DNA of 64,000 bases from Salticus scenicus (GCA_963930645.1 OZ005654.1:264915700-264979699); one strand, 5' to 3'; shown: positions 1-12,578, numbered from the stretch's first letter. The notes: a model not told the origin generated them from the sequence alone. Made by a program: numbers and translations.

Positions 1-112
1 GCAGAATGTAATTATACCGTTATAAACTAGACGTTATTACAAATCGATCGGTGCCAGTCAAATGTTTCTACGATAATTTACGGCGAAATTAGGTGGGTGG
101 GGGGGGGGAGGC

Positions 113-147
<35 letters not shown>

Positions 148-594
148 GCTGACTGTACAATGTATTCAAGCAATAAAAAAACAAGAATGAAGAATTATGC
201 AGTACGCATTTTACAACTATAATTACTCATTATATCGTTTAACTTCCAACGTATTTTCCCTACGCGATAAAACAAAGAACAAGCAGTAGGACTAACATAT
301 AGAGATATGAAATAATTGAATTCATTTTCACTTATAAATATTGTTGTAAAGTGTAAAAAAAAAGGTAATACTAACGAAAAAGGAATTTCAGAAATTTTCA
401 TTTTAGCCGTCAATGTATATGCATATTTCAGTGTATATCTATATCATATGTACACCTATATAATTATATATACCTATATGTATATGATTTAAGGCTAAAC
501 ATACTATATTTTAAAGAAGATATGTAAGCAATAGATGCCAATTTCATTGTGACTGCGATTTCAGTGCGAAGTTACTTTAGAAGGATTTTTAAAA
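1..594. other. AT-rich noncoding stretch
   Basis: No gene is seen. It holds a G run followed by a T tract of about 32 bases near 107-146, and short (TA)-rich stretches near 420-490. Short open frames here have no recognisable motif. Confidence 0.6.
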
Positions 595-1530
595 ATGCCT
601 CCCATAAAACAGAATGCATCGGCATTGTGTTTTATGCGAGGCTTTTGGAAATGTCCTTGTACACAAACGAATAGTGACATTTGCATTATTTTAAATAGGG
701 ATCATCCCATAGTAAAATTGAACAACATATATAATTTTAAAGAAGTTCTGGAAATGTGTACGGTGGGCAGCTGTATAGATAGGCAGACGGGCAGTCATAC
801 TGACGGAAAGACAGATAGACGAATAAAATTATTAAAATGTGATTTATAGCAATAGCATTCTTAGAATGCAGTGCTTTGAAATATTTTCGGGTGTCTTTCT
901 ACAAAAAATGGTGGGACATTTATTGTAATTCAAATTGGGAAAATCTCATAGTGAACTCGAATAATGCATATCAGTTTCAAGACATTCCGTGAATATTTAC
1001 GGAAGTCACAGCGCAGGCAGACAGACAGATAGATGGATAGAATGACAGAAATATAGGCGGATTCAAGGCATAATTACTCCTAAACATTGTAAGAAAATAT
1101 TAAAAACCATAGATGCAGACGAAAATGCAACTCCAGCAAATTTCAGTTACAGCAAGTAAAGTAACTGAATATTTTTTGTGGCCCTATAAATCTTAATGAA
1201 AGTCATGCTTTATTCTATAGAGAGCATTTTCTTGTGCATATAAATTATTAATATCAGTTTCATTATGTTGTTCAAAATAAAGGTATTGAAATAAAATTTA
1301 TAGAATTATTATAATAGAATACAGTGCTTTGGAATTTTGTCGGGTATCCCTGTAGACAAAAGAGTGATGGTATTTACTCCATTTTCAATAGAGAACATAC
1401 CATAGTAAACCTGAATAACATATATCAATTTCAAGAAATTTCACAAATATTTATGGGAGTTAGAGCACGGACTGACGGACAGCGAGACAAACAAACCGAA
1501 GTCAAAAACACTTTCCAACTTTGTTGAAAA
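595..1530 (+). repeat. Dispersed repeat family A, three diverged units
   Basis: Three related segments (about 595-830, 870-1060 and 1320-1530) share the same order of motifs: a 'GTxCCTGTAxACAAA'-like start, a CATAGTxAA block, an AACATATAxxAxTTTxAAGAA block, then a CAGACAGACxGxxAGA tail. Translated fragments look alike (for example NREHTIVNLNNIYQFQE and NRDHPIVKLNNIYNFKE), but stops and indels differ. I read these as noncoding repeat units rather than genes. Spacing is irregular (about 239 and 451 bases between the CATAGT blocks). An antisense relative lies near 11985-12245. Confidence 0.55.
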
Positions 1531-2699
1531 GTGCTTAAAAAGAGAAAGAAATTTGTACTGTCGGTAAAATAAAAATAAATAATAGAATAAATAAAAAAGG
1601 AAAAACCGATATACTTTTGATATCGATTGGCGCATGAAGTTATAAATGATATCATTCAAAGGATACTTACTTTAAAATGCCACGAAATTGGGAATTATTA
1701 GTCATCTATAAATAAAAATGTGCACTGACTTTGACATTTTCATTTGTAACATTGGTTTTATATATACATCACTGATCTATGTACATCGCTTAAAGTTTCA
1801 TTAGTTCAGGAAATTTATTAAAAATTTGACGTTGCTAGTCATCTTGGGAGTGAAACGAATGTAAAAATTAGTCTGGAAAGTTTGTTATATTATCTATCTT
1901 ATAAAATTGTTCTGTTTTCTCTGATTTATCCACTACCAATTGAAATAAAGGAAACTGTAAAGATTTTAAGAACTAATTTTGAGGGAAGTTACAATAGTGT
2001 ATTTGCTCGAGATTTTATAATGTAATAGAATGACACATTACAGTTAATCTGTTTTTTTTGAGGAGGGAAAATATTATTTTAATATTGATATTTACCGTTA
2101 CATCCTTATTAAATTTCATACCATGGTGTTTAATCTAAAATTTAAATAAATAATTAAATTAAAAATGAGTTTAATCATTTGAACAATTATGATTTTTTAT
2201 GCTGCAAAGAATAACATATCTAACTGAAATAAAATAACTTTATAATTATTAATAAATATAACTATTATTTTAAAAATGCTCCGCTTGGTGTGAGATGAAC
2301 ATGAAAAAGTAAACTAAATATATGTGGGTATTTAATTTTATATATGTAATAGAAACGATATTTATCAAAGCTGATTACCTTTATTTCATGTAATCAGATT
2401 TCAAATATATATTTAGATGAACACTTTATCAGTTTTTTAAACAGTACACATCTTAAAAATAAAATAAACCTCTATTTATAAATTTGTAATTATTATTACT
2501 TTGTTTAAACTGAAAATATTTCTATAGATAATTAATTAATTAATTAGTTAATTTAAACAGACTTGGTTCATTTAGTAGAAAAATGTCTCCTGTTCTGAGC
2601 GCAGTTTTGATCTTGGCTTATAACTTTTGATAGAGTAGATATTACGCAAATATATAAATACCAATGGAAAGCTAGAATCCTTTCCTAACGTTTAACAAA
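1531..2699. other. AT-rich noncoding stretch
   Basis: No gene, inverted repeat or tandem array stands out. Sequence is very AT-rich and ends in an A tract at about 2697-2721 that borders the next element. Confidence 0.55.
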
Positions 2700-3783
2700 A
2701 AAAAAAAAAAAAAAAAAAAAAATGTACCTGGTTGTGGGTACACTTGAAAAATCCGCTAAAACGGGGAAAATAATAAGAACTACCATTTACAGAAAACAAC
2801 AAAATCTATGCCTTTTACAAGGATTCAGTGGTCGAAATAATAACAGAAGATGTCATTTTTCTAATCTTATTCGTCATCTTCTTCCTCCACCAGATCAGGA
2901 GTGCAATGCTTGCAAGTAAAATAATTTGCATGTATATTGACACTCTTCAAATGCACCAGACGATCACACTCGTTGCAATTGAATGAGATGGCTCTTGTTA
3001 GGTATAGTGACAGGTATTTCAAACAGATGACACATAAGTCGACATCATTTGATTGTTGAGACAAATTTTTAGCGCGTTTGGCCTGGCACTTTAATAGGTG
3101 GAGTTGCCTTACTTTCTCCAGGCTTCTTCTGGAGGGACCCAGGTGATTCAAGGAAGTTCATATTCTCGGGCAGTCGATTTTATGGATTTCTTATCCACTA
3201 AGCAATTCTAAAAGGTTTCAACCCATTAAAACCCATTTCTTTTGAATCGGTTGACTTTTTCGGGGTTGACATTGCTAAAAGAGCCAGACATACATAAAAA
3301 TCGTAATAAAATATGTTATTTGGACATAAACGACCATATTTGACTGTTTGTAAGTCAAACACACGTTTTAAATGAAAATACAAGTATGCCCACAACCGGG
3401 AAGGGCAGCCATTTTTATAATGGCAGAAAAAGCAATTTTCGGTCCGCATTTTGGCTGAATTCGATACTTCATCACAAAATATAGGGAATATACTGCATAA
3501 ATATACCTTGCTTTTACATTTTTGAATTAATTTACTTCAATTTATCGCATTCTGAAAATATTAACAAATCACTTTTGTGTTGCTTCTTCTTGGATTTTTT
3601 TTTTTTTTCTTAATGCTTGCATTTAACAAGAAAACCATCTATTTACTTCAGTGTTAGCACAAAACTGTCTACTGTCACAATACATAATTGACAGTACTCT
3701 ATTTCATCATATTTGCTTTTTGTTAAAATATATGGTGGGATGCCCATAACCAGAGGATGCCCATAACAGGAGACATTCCCCTA
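2700..3783 (-). mobile_element. Decayed DNA-transposon remnant carrying a PHD-like ORF
   Basis: The left edge (about 2721-2745) and the right edge (about 3735-3781) carry similar sequences in inverted orientation. The right end read on the minus strand starts AATGTCTCCTGTTATGGGC and the left reads AATGTACCTGGTTGTGGG. Between them the minus strand holds a short ORF ending in a PHD-like finger (2867-3151) and a second short ORF (3198-3449). No DDE transposase core is visible, so this would be an internally deleted copy. A C-terminal PHD-like finger next to a DDE transposase is known from some pogo/Tigger-like elements, but assignment to that group is inference. No target-site duplication was found. 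Confidence 0.4.
2867..3151 (-). CDS. PHD-like zinc-finger ORF, transposon fragment
   Basis: A 94-residue minus-strand frame. The C-terminal half has Cys-x2-Cys (CVIC), then Cys-x2-Cys (CNEC), a His (VHLKS) and a final Cys-x2-Cys (CKHC), followed by a very acidic tail ending EEEDDE. This is the C4HC3 spacing of a PHD finger, except that the Cys expected two residues after the His is Ser, so one zinc ligand is missing. The N-terminal half is basic and shows no motif. The frame sits inside a decayed element with inverted ends, so I read it as the surviving C-terminus of a transposase rather than a host gene. Function is not claimed; the missing ligand and short length argue that it is dead. Confidence 0.45.
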   Translation of the reverse strand: MNHLGPSRRSLEKVRQLHLLKCQAKRAKNLSQQSNDVDLCVICLKYLSLYLTRAISFNCNECDRLVHLKSVNIHANYFTCKHCTPDLVEEEDDE

Positions 3784-5090
3784 TATGATATTACTTGGTT
3801 ATGTACCTCCCATTCGTAATACGAACAATTTTCTGAAATTTTACAATACTAACGAATTTTGGAATTTATTACAACAAAAAATAACAATAATAAACCAGTA
3901 ATGTGAAATTGCATTTAAACATGTTAACTATTTTTGAAACTCTCTTCACTAACGTGAATTAGTATATTGTAACCATTATAAAATTTTATTCTATATTTTC
4001 TCACAGAAATCCGCGCAATGCAAACCAAAGCAGAGTGACTTCGTATTATGTATAAACCGTCTACTCATTTCTTTAGCATTTATAAAAACATTTTGCTACA
4101 GCAATATTTAACGATATTTTTCGATAAAACTGTAGTAAATTCTGAATTTACCACGCGTACAAAATATTAATTTTCGTAAATATTTAGCCAATAATTTCCA
4201 AGGTAGAGAAGTGCAGTTCACTTTTTCACAGAAAGCTATAATTCTATTAAATACCAAAAGAAAGTCAATTTTAATGCGCAAAATCGACGTCATAAAAATG
4301 AATTGTCCTTTCCATTTTTTTTCTGTTGTTGTTAAAAAGAATAATAATAATAATAATAAAGATGCATTTATTATATATATATATATATATCTCAGACAAG
4401 TGATTTAACTATTAAAAGTATTAACTAGTAGTGTTTAAAGATAATCATATTAAAAATATACACACCTAAGGGATATACTGGTTAAGTTTTAATTAATATA
4501 TAGCAATAACCTTAAATAACTTCTCAGAGTTTCACTAGATGGCAAAACAAGTGCACGCAGTGAGAGAGGGCTTAGAAGGAATTCATTTTGTGTCAGTTAG
4601 TTCCATGCTGTTTTGATAGTATCTCCTAAAATGCCATGTTATCCGTAGGTGTTATTATTATTATTTTTTAATCATTTCCTATTGTGGTTAAAATACAATA
4701 CTATTGCAACATTTAGAAATCGACCTAAAACTTCTATAATAATAATAAGGTATAAGATAAGACAATTTGAAACGTTTGGTTTATAAGAAGAGGCAAACAG
4801 ACCTTATATTAACCTCATAAGGTCCATAAATGATTGTTTTGCAAGTTAGAGAAAATAAATTTTCAAATAGAAGGGAAGAGATTTATAAGACTTTTGCACT
4901 TTTATATTATCTCTGAAAGTTTTCACTTGAACATATTATCCATGAATTTTTTCCTCCAATATTCTGAAAAAAAAAAAAAAAAGTCCCGCTATCTGGAACG
5001 ACTTAAGAATAATTTCAATTGAAAATTGAAGGTTAATTAAAATTAACTGTGAACAACATTCCAAGAGAGGAAGTTCTGCTTGTATATATA
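3784..5090. other. AT-rich noncoding stretch
   Basis: No gene recognised. Contains small (AAT)n near 4340-4360, (TA)n near 4370-4390 and an A tract at 4968-4982. Short open frames are interrupted and have no motif. Confidence 0.55.
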
Positions 5091-6284
5091 CAGGGTGATT
5101 AGAAAAAAAAACTACCCCGATATATGAGACCATAGCTACCATACCGTTCCGAGAAACTGAATAAAAATTTGATGGAAGGCATTTTGAGGTATGCGCTCAA
5201 GAATTATATAAAAAACAACAGTTAAACTCTAACAGTTACGGTTACAGTGAGAAAATTTCAAAAATTTCAAAAGGCAACACCTACGTTTTTTTATTGAAAT
5301 GTAATCTCCATAGCAAAAAACCATAAATAGCGTTGGAACGGTACCTCTAGCACGAAAATCGGCAGCGCTAGCAGGCTAACAAAAAAAAAAAAAAAAAAAA
5401 AAAAAAAGATTGTTACGTGCCTACCAGTGCACCACTTTCATTTTTTTAATGACGTCACATTTCACACTGGGTCTTTGGTTCAGACTAAAGTCTACTGATT
5501 CTGCTTCGAAACGAAAAGAAGATACCAAGGTATCCTTAATTTCGTGTAAGGCTATTAAATAAAGGCGTTAATTTCGTTGTTAGTCGTAAGACGCTGTCAT
5601 GATGACGTCATCACAGTACGTGAAAAACAAGGCATTGTAAAATGGCAATCAAAACCGATTTTAATGATGATAATGATGTTTCCCAGTAAGCGGCATATTG
5701 TTCACAGAGCAAGAAAGCAAGATACACATCAAGCATTTCACAATGGCTTATTTTTCACTTAGTTTGATGACGTCACTCATGACGGTGTCTTACAACTAAT
5801 AACGAAATTAAAACCCTTATTCAGTAGACCTACATGAAATTAAGGATACCTTAGTCTATTTTTCTCGTTTCGAAGCAGAATCAGTAGACTTTAGTGAGAG
5901 CCGAAGACTCAGCGTGAAATGTGACGTCTTTAAGAAAATGTGCTCTGGTAGGCACATCACAGCTGTTTTCTCTTTTTTTCTTAGTATGCCTAGCGTTGGT
6001 CATTTTCATGCTAGAGGTACCGTTCCAACGCTATTTATGGTTTATTGCTATGGAGATTCCATTTCGATAAAAAAAAAAAAAAAAAAAAAAGTAGGTGTTG
6101 CCTTTTGAAATGTTCGAAATTTTGTCACTGTAACCGTAACTGTTACAGTTTAACTGTTGTTTTTTGTATAATTCTTGAGCGCATACCTCAAAATACCTTC
6201 CACCAAATTTTTATTCAGTTTCTCGGAACGGTGTAGTAGCTTTGGTCTCATATATCGGGGTAGTTTTTTTTTCTAAACACCCTG
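5091..6284. mobile_element. Long-TIR foldback transposon (MITE-like)
   Basis: The element is a near-complete palindrome. The left end CAGGGTGATTAGAAAAAAA matches the inverted right end CAGGGTGTTTAGAAAAAAA, and similarity continues inward for about 550 bases per arm to a short centre near 5660-5730. It is flanked by TA on both sides (5089-5090 and 6285-6286), as expected for Tc1/mariner-type insertion. There is no transposase, so it would depend on another element. The arms carry A tracts of different length and several TGACGTCA palindromes near the centre (5605, 5769). Arm identity looks about 90 percent by eye. Confidence 0.8.
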
Positions 6285-8488
6285 TATGTATATATATATA
6301 TATATATATACCGGGTGTCCCATAAGTCTGTAGACATTTTGAAAATGCATGAAAATTGAAGAATTTATTAAAATTGATCGCAGTTTGTAAAAAAAAAAAT
6401 AGTTATCGGGAAGGCGGATATATTTCCTTTTCCTTTTTTTTAGGGGGGGGGGGGGAGGGGGAGGGGAGAAAGAAAAAAAATACAGTTAAATTTTTCATTG
6501 ACGATAGTTAGACAAATAGTTTAGTTTTTAGAACAGATGTGTAAGGAGAAATACGCAAATAAATGCCCTTTAAATTGCACAATTTTGCGATTAGAACAGC
6601 TTATTTCTTATTCAGCCTCTTACTTGCGCAATGCGCATGCATGAAGTTTTAATTTCGATACTGGACTTGATGGATAAGGCGTTATTGATGAAAATGATTT
6701 CCCTCGGGTTAGAACCAGCGACTGAAGTATCAGTTAGCAGTGTTGTAATTCCTTTGCAAACTGCAATTTGTGGCAACGACGGACACATGGGATAGGATTT
6801 ATATGCCTGTAAGTATTTGCATGCGAATATGTGTAGTTTGTGTAGTGTCATGCATAGCGACATCTATCGACAAATAATTTAATTATTCTCCCCCCCCCCA
6901 AAAAAAAAAAAAATAAATAAATAAATAAATAAATAAAAATAAAGATAAAATAAAAATAAAAATAAATAAATAAATCCCCCTTTACGAGAATAATGTTTTC
7001 GCAAACCACGTTCAATTCTGTCAATGCCTTCATCTTTTTTCAAATGTATAAGACTTATGTAACACCTCGTTTATACGTATATATATCCGGGTTGATTATA
7101 AATAAGATTTTTGGTTTTTACAGTGGTTGTTTAAAAATGATCTTCACTGAGTATATTTTTACAGCGTTTGGTCCTATGATACCAATATTAAAAATTACGA
7201 AATCTGGATAATTTTTTTTTACTATTCGCTATGTGTACAAAATGTTGATAAACATCAAATTATATAAAAGTGCAATTAAATGTAAAATTTTACTAAATTC
7301 ATTGCTCTAATTCTTGACTTAGAATTGCAAAATTATTTTGCCTTACATAGGCAAACATCATCCCAAAAATGTCAAAATTGTGTGCTGGACGTTTGTAACA
7401 TTTTAACCTTCCATTTTAAGCCTACATTTTATTAAAGAAATTTACTAGTCTAATACTTTGTTCTTATCAGTGTAAAAGAAATTGAAAAAAAAAAGAAAAA
7501 AAAAAAGCTAAATAACATTAATTATAAAATAATTAATTATGATACAAAAAAATAAAAAAATAAATAAAAATAAAAAAGTACTAATGTTATTCTTTTATTT
7601 AAAAAAAAATTAAGTATGAAAAAAATATTTTAACAAGCCTAACAAATAAATTTGATAGGCAAAATCTGGATAAATTTTTAATCTGTTTGATTCATTGAGA
7701 TTTGAAATTAAATGTATGGTTTGATTTTAAAATAAAAGTCTTATTTCTCAGCAGAAAATAACATTGGAATGGATAGATTAACCATTAAATTCTAGCATTT
7801 AGACATACTGATTAATTATTTTAAATAAAATATAAAAATAAAATGTTTATTATAGTAAATAATAGTAAATCTTACAATTAGGAGACCAAATTTACTTTTA
7901 AAAATTCTTCACATAATTATTTTAAATAAGAAAGCGGTACATTAAATACAAATAAAGCTCTACATTAAGTAAATTATATTCGCACGCTCATTTTAATTTG
8001 TAATTAAACGTCGTATCTACAGGGAAATGAAACTTCTGTTTAATCAAGAGTATATGATATGAATGAAAATCTTCTCATTTTTGATTCCATAATTTGTAAA
8101 TCTAGAAAACATTATCGTTTGGGTAATTGCAACTAATGCTATTACCATTATACATAACTAAAACATTTTTCTCTTTCCAGATTTAAACCAAAAGGTATTG
8201 TGCTGAAATTTAAAGTTCTGCTTTAAAAATATCTTGTACAATTTCATTTTTTACTATTTAGAAAAGGATTGTAAAAGCTGTAATAACTTTCTACATGATA
8301 ACAGAAATTTATAATCTGACGGTTATAGGGCTTTTCTCAGTGGTATTAAGGGAAATGTTCACCTTTAAACCTTCAAAAAATCGAATTTTCAGTTTTTGCA
8401 TAATCATAATATTTTGAAGTAGCCAGTGCTAATTAAATAATGTTACAAGTAAAATTTTTACTTTAAACTCATTTTTATTAAAACTGTA
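6285..8488. other. AT-rich noncoding stretch with one transposon end
   Basis: A (TA)n run at 6290-6310 is followed at 6310 by ACCGGGTGTCCCATAAGTC, which looks like a mariner-type terminal repeat, but no matching inverted end was found downstream. Otherwise the region holds G and A runs (6443-6480), an (AAAT)n-like stretch (6901-6975) and AT-rich sequence without genes. Confidence 0.5.
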
Positions 8489-8496
8489 TTTTTCTG
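8489..8496. repeat. 8 bp target-site duplication of hAT element (left)
   Basis: TTTTTCTG directly before the terminal CAGTGGCG; the same 8 bases follow the right end at 10654-10661. Confidence 0.85.
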
Positions 8497-8704
8497 CAGT
8501 GGCGCCAACTTTTGAAAAAGATTTGGTGGGCTCAATTATTTTTGGCTAGAAGGAACAATGCTGTAAAGATTTTTGCTTTTCGAACAAATTATGTAAGGAA
8601 AGTATTGTAATCACGACAAAAATTTTAATTTGAGATTTTCGTGTAGCTATACGTTTTGAGGTCCTCTGAGTTCATTTTTGCTGTTTTTGCGGTGATGTAT
8701 GAAT

Positions 8705-9600
8705 GTGTATGTGTGAGTGAACACGATAGTGTCTAAATTCTTTGTTCCAGTGAGCAGAAAGTTGGTACGTATGGTGTAGGTTTGTAGGTCATCGTAGCAT
8801 GAACCCTATTGTTTTGTCTAATCTAGCATTTATAGTTTTTACAGGGACACAACAAAAAATTCTTTATCTTTATGGTCTACGAGCTCAAATTGTTTAAAGT
8901 GCGGTGATGTCCAAACATCTTATTCAAATAAACTGAAAAATTACACAAATGTTATAGGTTACTTTCACATGAACTGTATAGATTTTGGGTGGAATCTAGC
9001 ACTCATAGATTTTTACAGGCTCACAACAAATTTCTTTATCATTATAGTCTATGGGCTGAAATTACTTAAAGTACGTTACTATCTAAATGATTTACCCAAC
9101 TGAGCTGAAAATTTATGTGCATGTTATAGGTCATAAATGAACAAACTCTATAATTTGGGGGACTGTAGCACTTATAGATTTGTACACAATGAAAAATTCT
9201 TTATCATTAAGGCCTATGAGTTTCAATTATTTAAAATGCGACAGAGTCTAAACACCTTATTCAAATGATCTGGAAATTTACACTACATGTTATAGGTCCT
9301 CGTCACACGAACTCTGTAAATTTTAGAGGCTGTAGCATTTATAGTTTTTTTTTACAAGTACACAACGAAAATTTTTGTATCATTAGATTTATGGACTCAA
9401 ATTTTCTAAAGTGTGATAGAGTCTTAAACGGTGGTGTTTCATCCAATTCAGCTGAAAGTTTATATACATGTTACAGGTCAATGTCGCACGAAATGTATAG
9501 ATTTTGGTGAATCCAGGATTTATAGATTTTTACAGGGACAGAACGAAATTCTCTATCATTATGATATATGGGCTCAAATTATTTGAAGGGCAATGGTGTT
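8705..9600 (+). repeat. 172 bp tandem array (family B), about five units
   Basis: Each unit has CTATAGATTTT, ACAGGGACACAAC, TTCTTTATCATTATGG, CTATGGGCTCAAATTATT and GTCTAAACACCTTATTCAA blocks in the same order. The TCTTTATC block recurs at 8861, 9033, 9198, 9374 and 9550, giving periods of 172, 165, 176 and 176. Units are diverged. No frame stays open across units, so it is not a coding repeat. Confidence 0.8.
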
Positions 9601-9712
9601 AATTGAAACAACATACTATTTAAAGAAAAATACTGAGACTCTATTATAATTTTCTCTTTTGTTTATTTAAAGACTTCTCTTACTGAATTTTTTCTATACA
9701 ATCATCAGTTAT

Positions 9713-10157
9713 CACAGGTCTACAAAAATGAAGTTGACAAAATTTGATTTGATAATTTTAACTGATCTTTATGTTATTTGGTGTGCTGAAACCGAAAATG
9801 CAGCCCATTTTTCTCTATCACGTATAGGTTTTTGTATAGATTCAGTATATTTACCAACACAATTTCTTACATATACCATCATAAAAGTCGGTTGGTTAGT
9901 TGGTTGGTCGGATTTTAAGTCGCACTAGTGCTGCGAGAGTACAACAATAGGTATCCATGAAACATACTATAAAACTTACCATATTGGTTTCCATATTAGT
10001 GGAAAAGTAATGGAAGAAATTGTATAGGTAAGCACCCTGTATTGACAAAAATCTATACGTAGTAGAGAACAACTGGCTTTATTTTCCGTTTCAGCACACC
10101 AAAAAACATAAAGATCAGCCAAAATTATAAAATCAAAATTTTACATGTCGACCTCTG
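9713..10157. repeat. Inverted repeat inside the hAT element
   Basis: 9713-9803 and 10075-10157 match in inverted orientation over about 85 bases; both contain the block TTTGGTGTGCTGAAAC or its complement. They bracket about 270 bases and could form a cruciform or a long RNA hairpin. Confidence 0.7.
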
Positions 10158-10653
10158 TTACTTAATGTTCGGAAAGTCGAGTAGAGTCACTCCAGACTTT
10201 TTTTCATGGAAGAGAGATGAAGGCGGATAAGGATACATTAATTCAACACTATTTAAAGTATAAAGTTATGATGGAATTAAGAATGAATCTTCGTCTGGTC
10301 AAGTTTCACTGCAGGGTGAAGGAGGGTGCCCAATATATTTTCCGTAAAACGTCTATTGCTCTCCCCAAAAATTTCTGATTTTGAAACCTAATACATATTA
10401 TAAGAATTTTCAATTTACACTGATCATAATTCATTTGTAAAATATGAAGCTTTTAAATGACATACATTTAAATGCGAGTCTGCCGAAATTCCTTTTATGC
10501 CTTGTATTCCTAACTTTTTTCAAAGAAAATGCTTTTTTAAACTTCAAAAATATAAATAAATAATAAATAAGAATAATGAAAATTTTGTGGGCTGGGAGAG
10601 CAAATTATTGGGTGGACTCGTGCCCCACGGGCCCATATAAGTTGGCGCCACTG

Positions 10654-10661
10654 TTTTTCTG
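10654..10661. repeat. 8 bp target-site duplication of hAT element (right)
   Basis: TTTTTCTG, identical to the copy at 8489-8496. Confidence 0.85.
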
Positions 10662-11520
10662 GATGGCGCGCAGTGTTTAAAAAAATATTTTGAACATATC
10701 CTTTTGAAATTTTCAGAGTAAGTATATAATGTTATTACCTACGAATTCCACCTAATTTTATATAAAAAGCTAATTTATAAATTTTGCATACAGTGTTTGA
10801 AATGAATTTTTCTGTGTGATATTTCGTAATGTTTAAACTTATAGTAGATTGCAGAAAGTATATCTTAATGTATGGTAAAAGTAATAGGTGTAGATGCATA
10901 TATGATGCATGTATATTCTCAAAATGTCAAAATTTTAACTCAATATAAATTTTTACGCTTGTAAGGCTGTGCGGAGTAATTCAATAGAAATTTGAAATTT
11001 ACAAAAAGGTGTATTAGATTTACTAATTGAAAATAAAGTTGTTCTTTTTTTATAATAAAATAAATTTATAGACACAATACAAAAACTAAGACAAATTAGC
11101 TCTAAAAATTTGGCTTAAAATGGATAATATTGAAAGAAACTGTAGTGAATCGGAAACAGGGTAAAATATGCTGGATTTTAGTTCCTCAAAGTTGAACACT
11201 CCCCTTAATCCTCACTAAAAAATGCTAAAATTTTAACAAAAAAAAAAAAAAAAGAAAAAGAAAGAAAAAAAGAAAGAAAACCCCTCCTATAAGATAATTT
11301 TTAGACGACTGAATACATTAATGATTGAGCCTTTACCTTATGATAAAATTTTAACTAAAATAGCTAAGTAAGTGTAACAGTAGTGGGCACTGTCTCAATA
11401 TCAAACATTTTTTTAACAAGCTTGTATTAGCTTCACCTGTATGTATGTTTGTATGTTTGTATGTTTGTAACCGCTCTGGGAGAAACAAAAAATCTATATT
11501 GTAAAAAATGACTTTCCCTA

Positions 11521-11606
11521 CATGAACGCTGCGGCTGTGAGGTAAAGCTCCGCGCTACGAACCTAATGGTCTAGCGTTCGAGCTCAGTCGGGGGAGATTT
11601 TTCAAA
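11521..11606 (+). repeat. tRNA-like SINE head (candidate)
   Basis: The segment has a box A-like TGAGGTAAAGCTCCGCG and a box B-like GCGTTCGAGCTC at about tRNA spacing. A related segment lies at 26212-26285. It does not fold as a clean tRNA by eye, so a tRNA-derived SINE head is more likely than a tRNA gene. A (TGTATGTT)n-like stretch precedes it. Confidence 0.4.
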
Positions 11607-11984
11607 AATGTTTTTTGTTTAATTCTAAGGTTTTTAATTAAAGATTTAAATGTATGGAAATATTATGGTGTGTCCCTCACACGATTTTCTCTTACACCCT
11701 GCATTTTAATACTAAGATAGATATTTTGTGCTTTTTAGTTCACATTTCTATAAAAGCATGTTCTTTAATTTTTTAAAATTATAATATTATTATTAAATCT
11801 CAAAACAATCTTTCTAAGCTGTAAATAAGTTCGCCTTGCATTTAGGATTGTTGTGCAACCCTATCCTAAATCTGTCGTGAATTACGAAAAAACTAATTAT
11901 TAGTTCTACAATGAGATTATGACAGATCCTCTACCTAAAAGAGGGAGATTTTTTTTTTTTTTTTTCATTTTATAGTTATTTCTT

Positions 11985-12245
11985 GTGTTTTGATAAAAGT
12001 TAACCGAATTTTGTATACTTTTAATCTGCTTGTTTCGAACTGATTTCTTGCACTATCAACTTTTAAACACTTTTCAAGAAAGCTAGAAAGTATTTGTGAT
12101 TTCGGTTTGTCTGTTAGGCTGTCCATATACTCTCTAATTTCCGTAAAATTGTATGGAAGAACTTGAAATTGATAGATGGTATTAAAGTTCACTGTGACAT
12201 GTTTCCTACTAAAAATTGTTGTAAAACAAAAACATAAAAGAATGC
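11985..12245 (-). repeat. Family A repeat, antisense copy
   Basis: Minus-strand translation gives KHVTVNFNTIYQFQVL followed by a DSLTDKPK tail, matching the arrangement in the 595-1530 units. The surrounding 105-residue frame is a chance opening in this repeat. Confidence 0.5.
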
Positions 12246-12292
12246 TTTCATGTTTGAATGTTAAAAAATTTGCATTGAACACCAGCTTTCAG

Positions 12293-12332
<40 letters not shown>

Positions 12333-12335
<3 letters not shown>

Positions 12336-12544
12336 TCTGCGACAAAAAGATAGATACAAAGGGTTTGTTCTTTAATTTTTCATAAAAGAACATTATTTAA
12401 ATTTTGCTTATTATTTATTATTATCATAAATTAACAGTATTTTAAGACTCTTTTTTTTTTTTTAAGACTAATTTAGAATAATTTTAAGACTAAAATTTTT
12501 CTAATTTAGGACCACACTCCGCGACAAAAACATAGGTACAAGTG

Positions 12545-12578
<34 letters not shown>

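Larger units (their letters stand above)
8497..10653. mobile_element. Non-autonomous hAT transposon, 2.16 kb
   Basis: Both ends read CAGTGGCGCCAACTT toward the inside in inverted orientation, and perfect 8 bp duplications (TTTTTCTG) flank them. An 8 bp duplication with CAGTG-type ends is diagnostic of the hAT superfamily. No transposase frame is present, so the copy is non-autonomous. The interior has two distinctive parts: a five-unit tandem array of about 172 bp (8705-9600) and a pair of ~85 bp inverted arms (9713-9803 and 10075-10157). The array family also occurs in antisense at 17.5-22.3 kb, outside any visible hAT ends. Confidence 0.85.
10662..12332. other. AT-rich noncoding stretch
   Basis: No gene. 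Apart from the tRNA-like segment at 11521-11606 and the family A relative at 11985-12245, it holds A-rich tracts near 11240-11280 and a (TA)n run from about 12296 to 12332. Confidence 0.55.

Noticed and set aside
6310..7100. A second mariner-type element starting ACCGGGTGTCCCATAAG
   Set aside because: Only one end is visible; the CCGGGTTG near 7087 is in the wrong orientation to be its partner.
8705..9600. CRISPR-like array
   Set aside because: Units are about 172 bp, diverged along their whole length, and have no short exact repeat alternating with unique spacers; the setting is eukaryotic transposon sequence.
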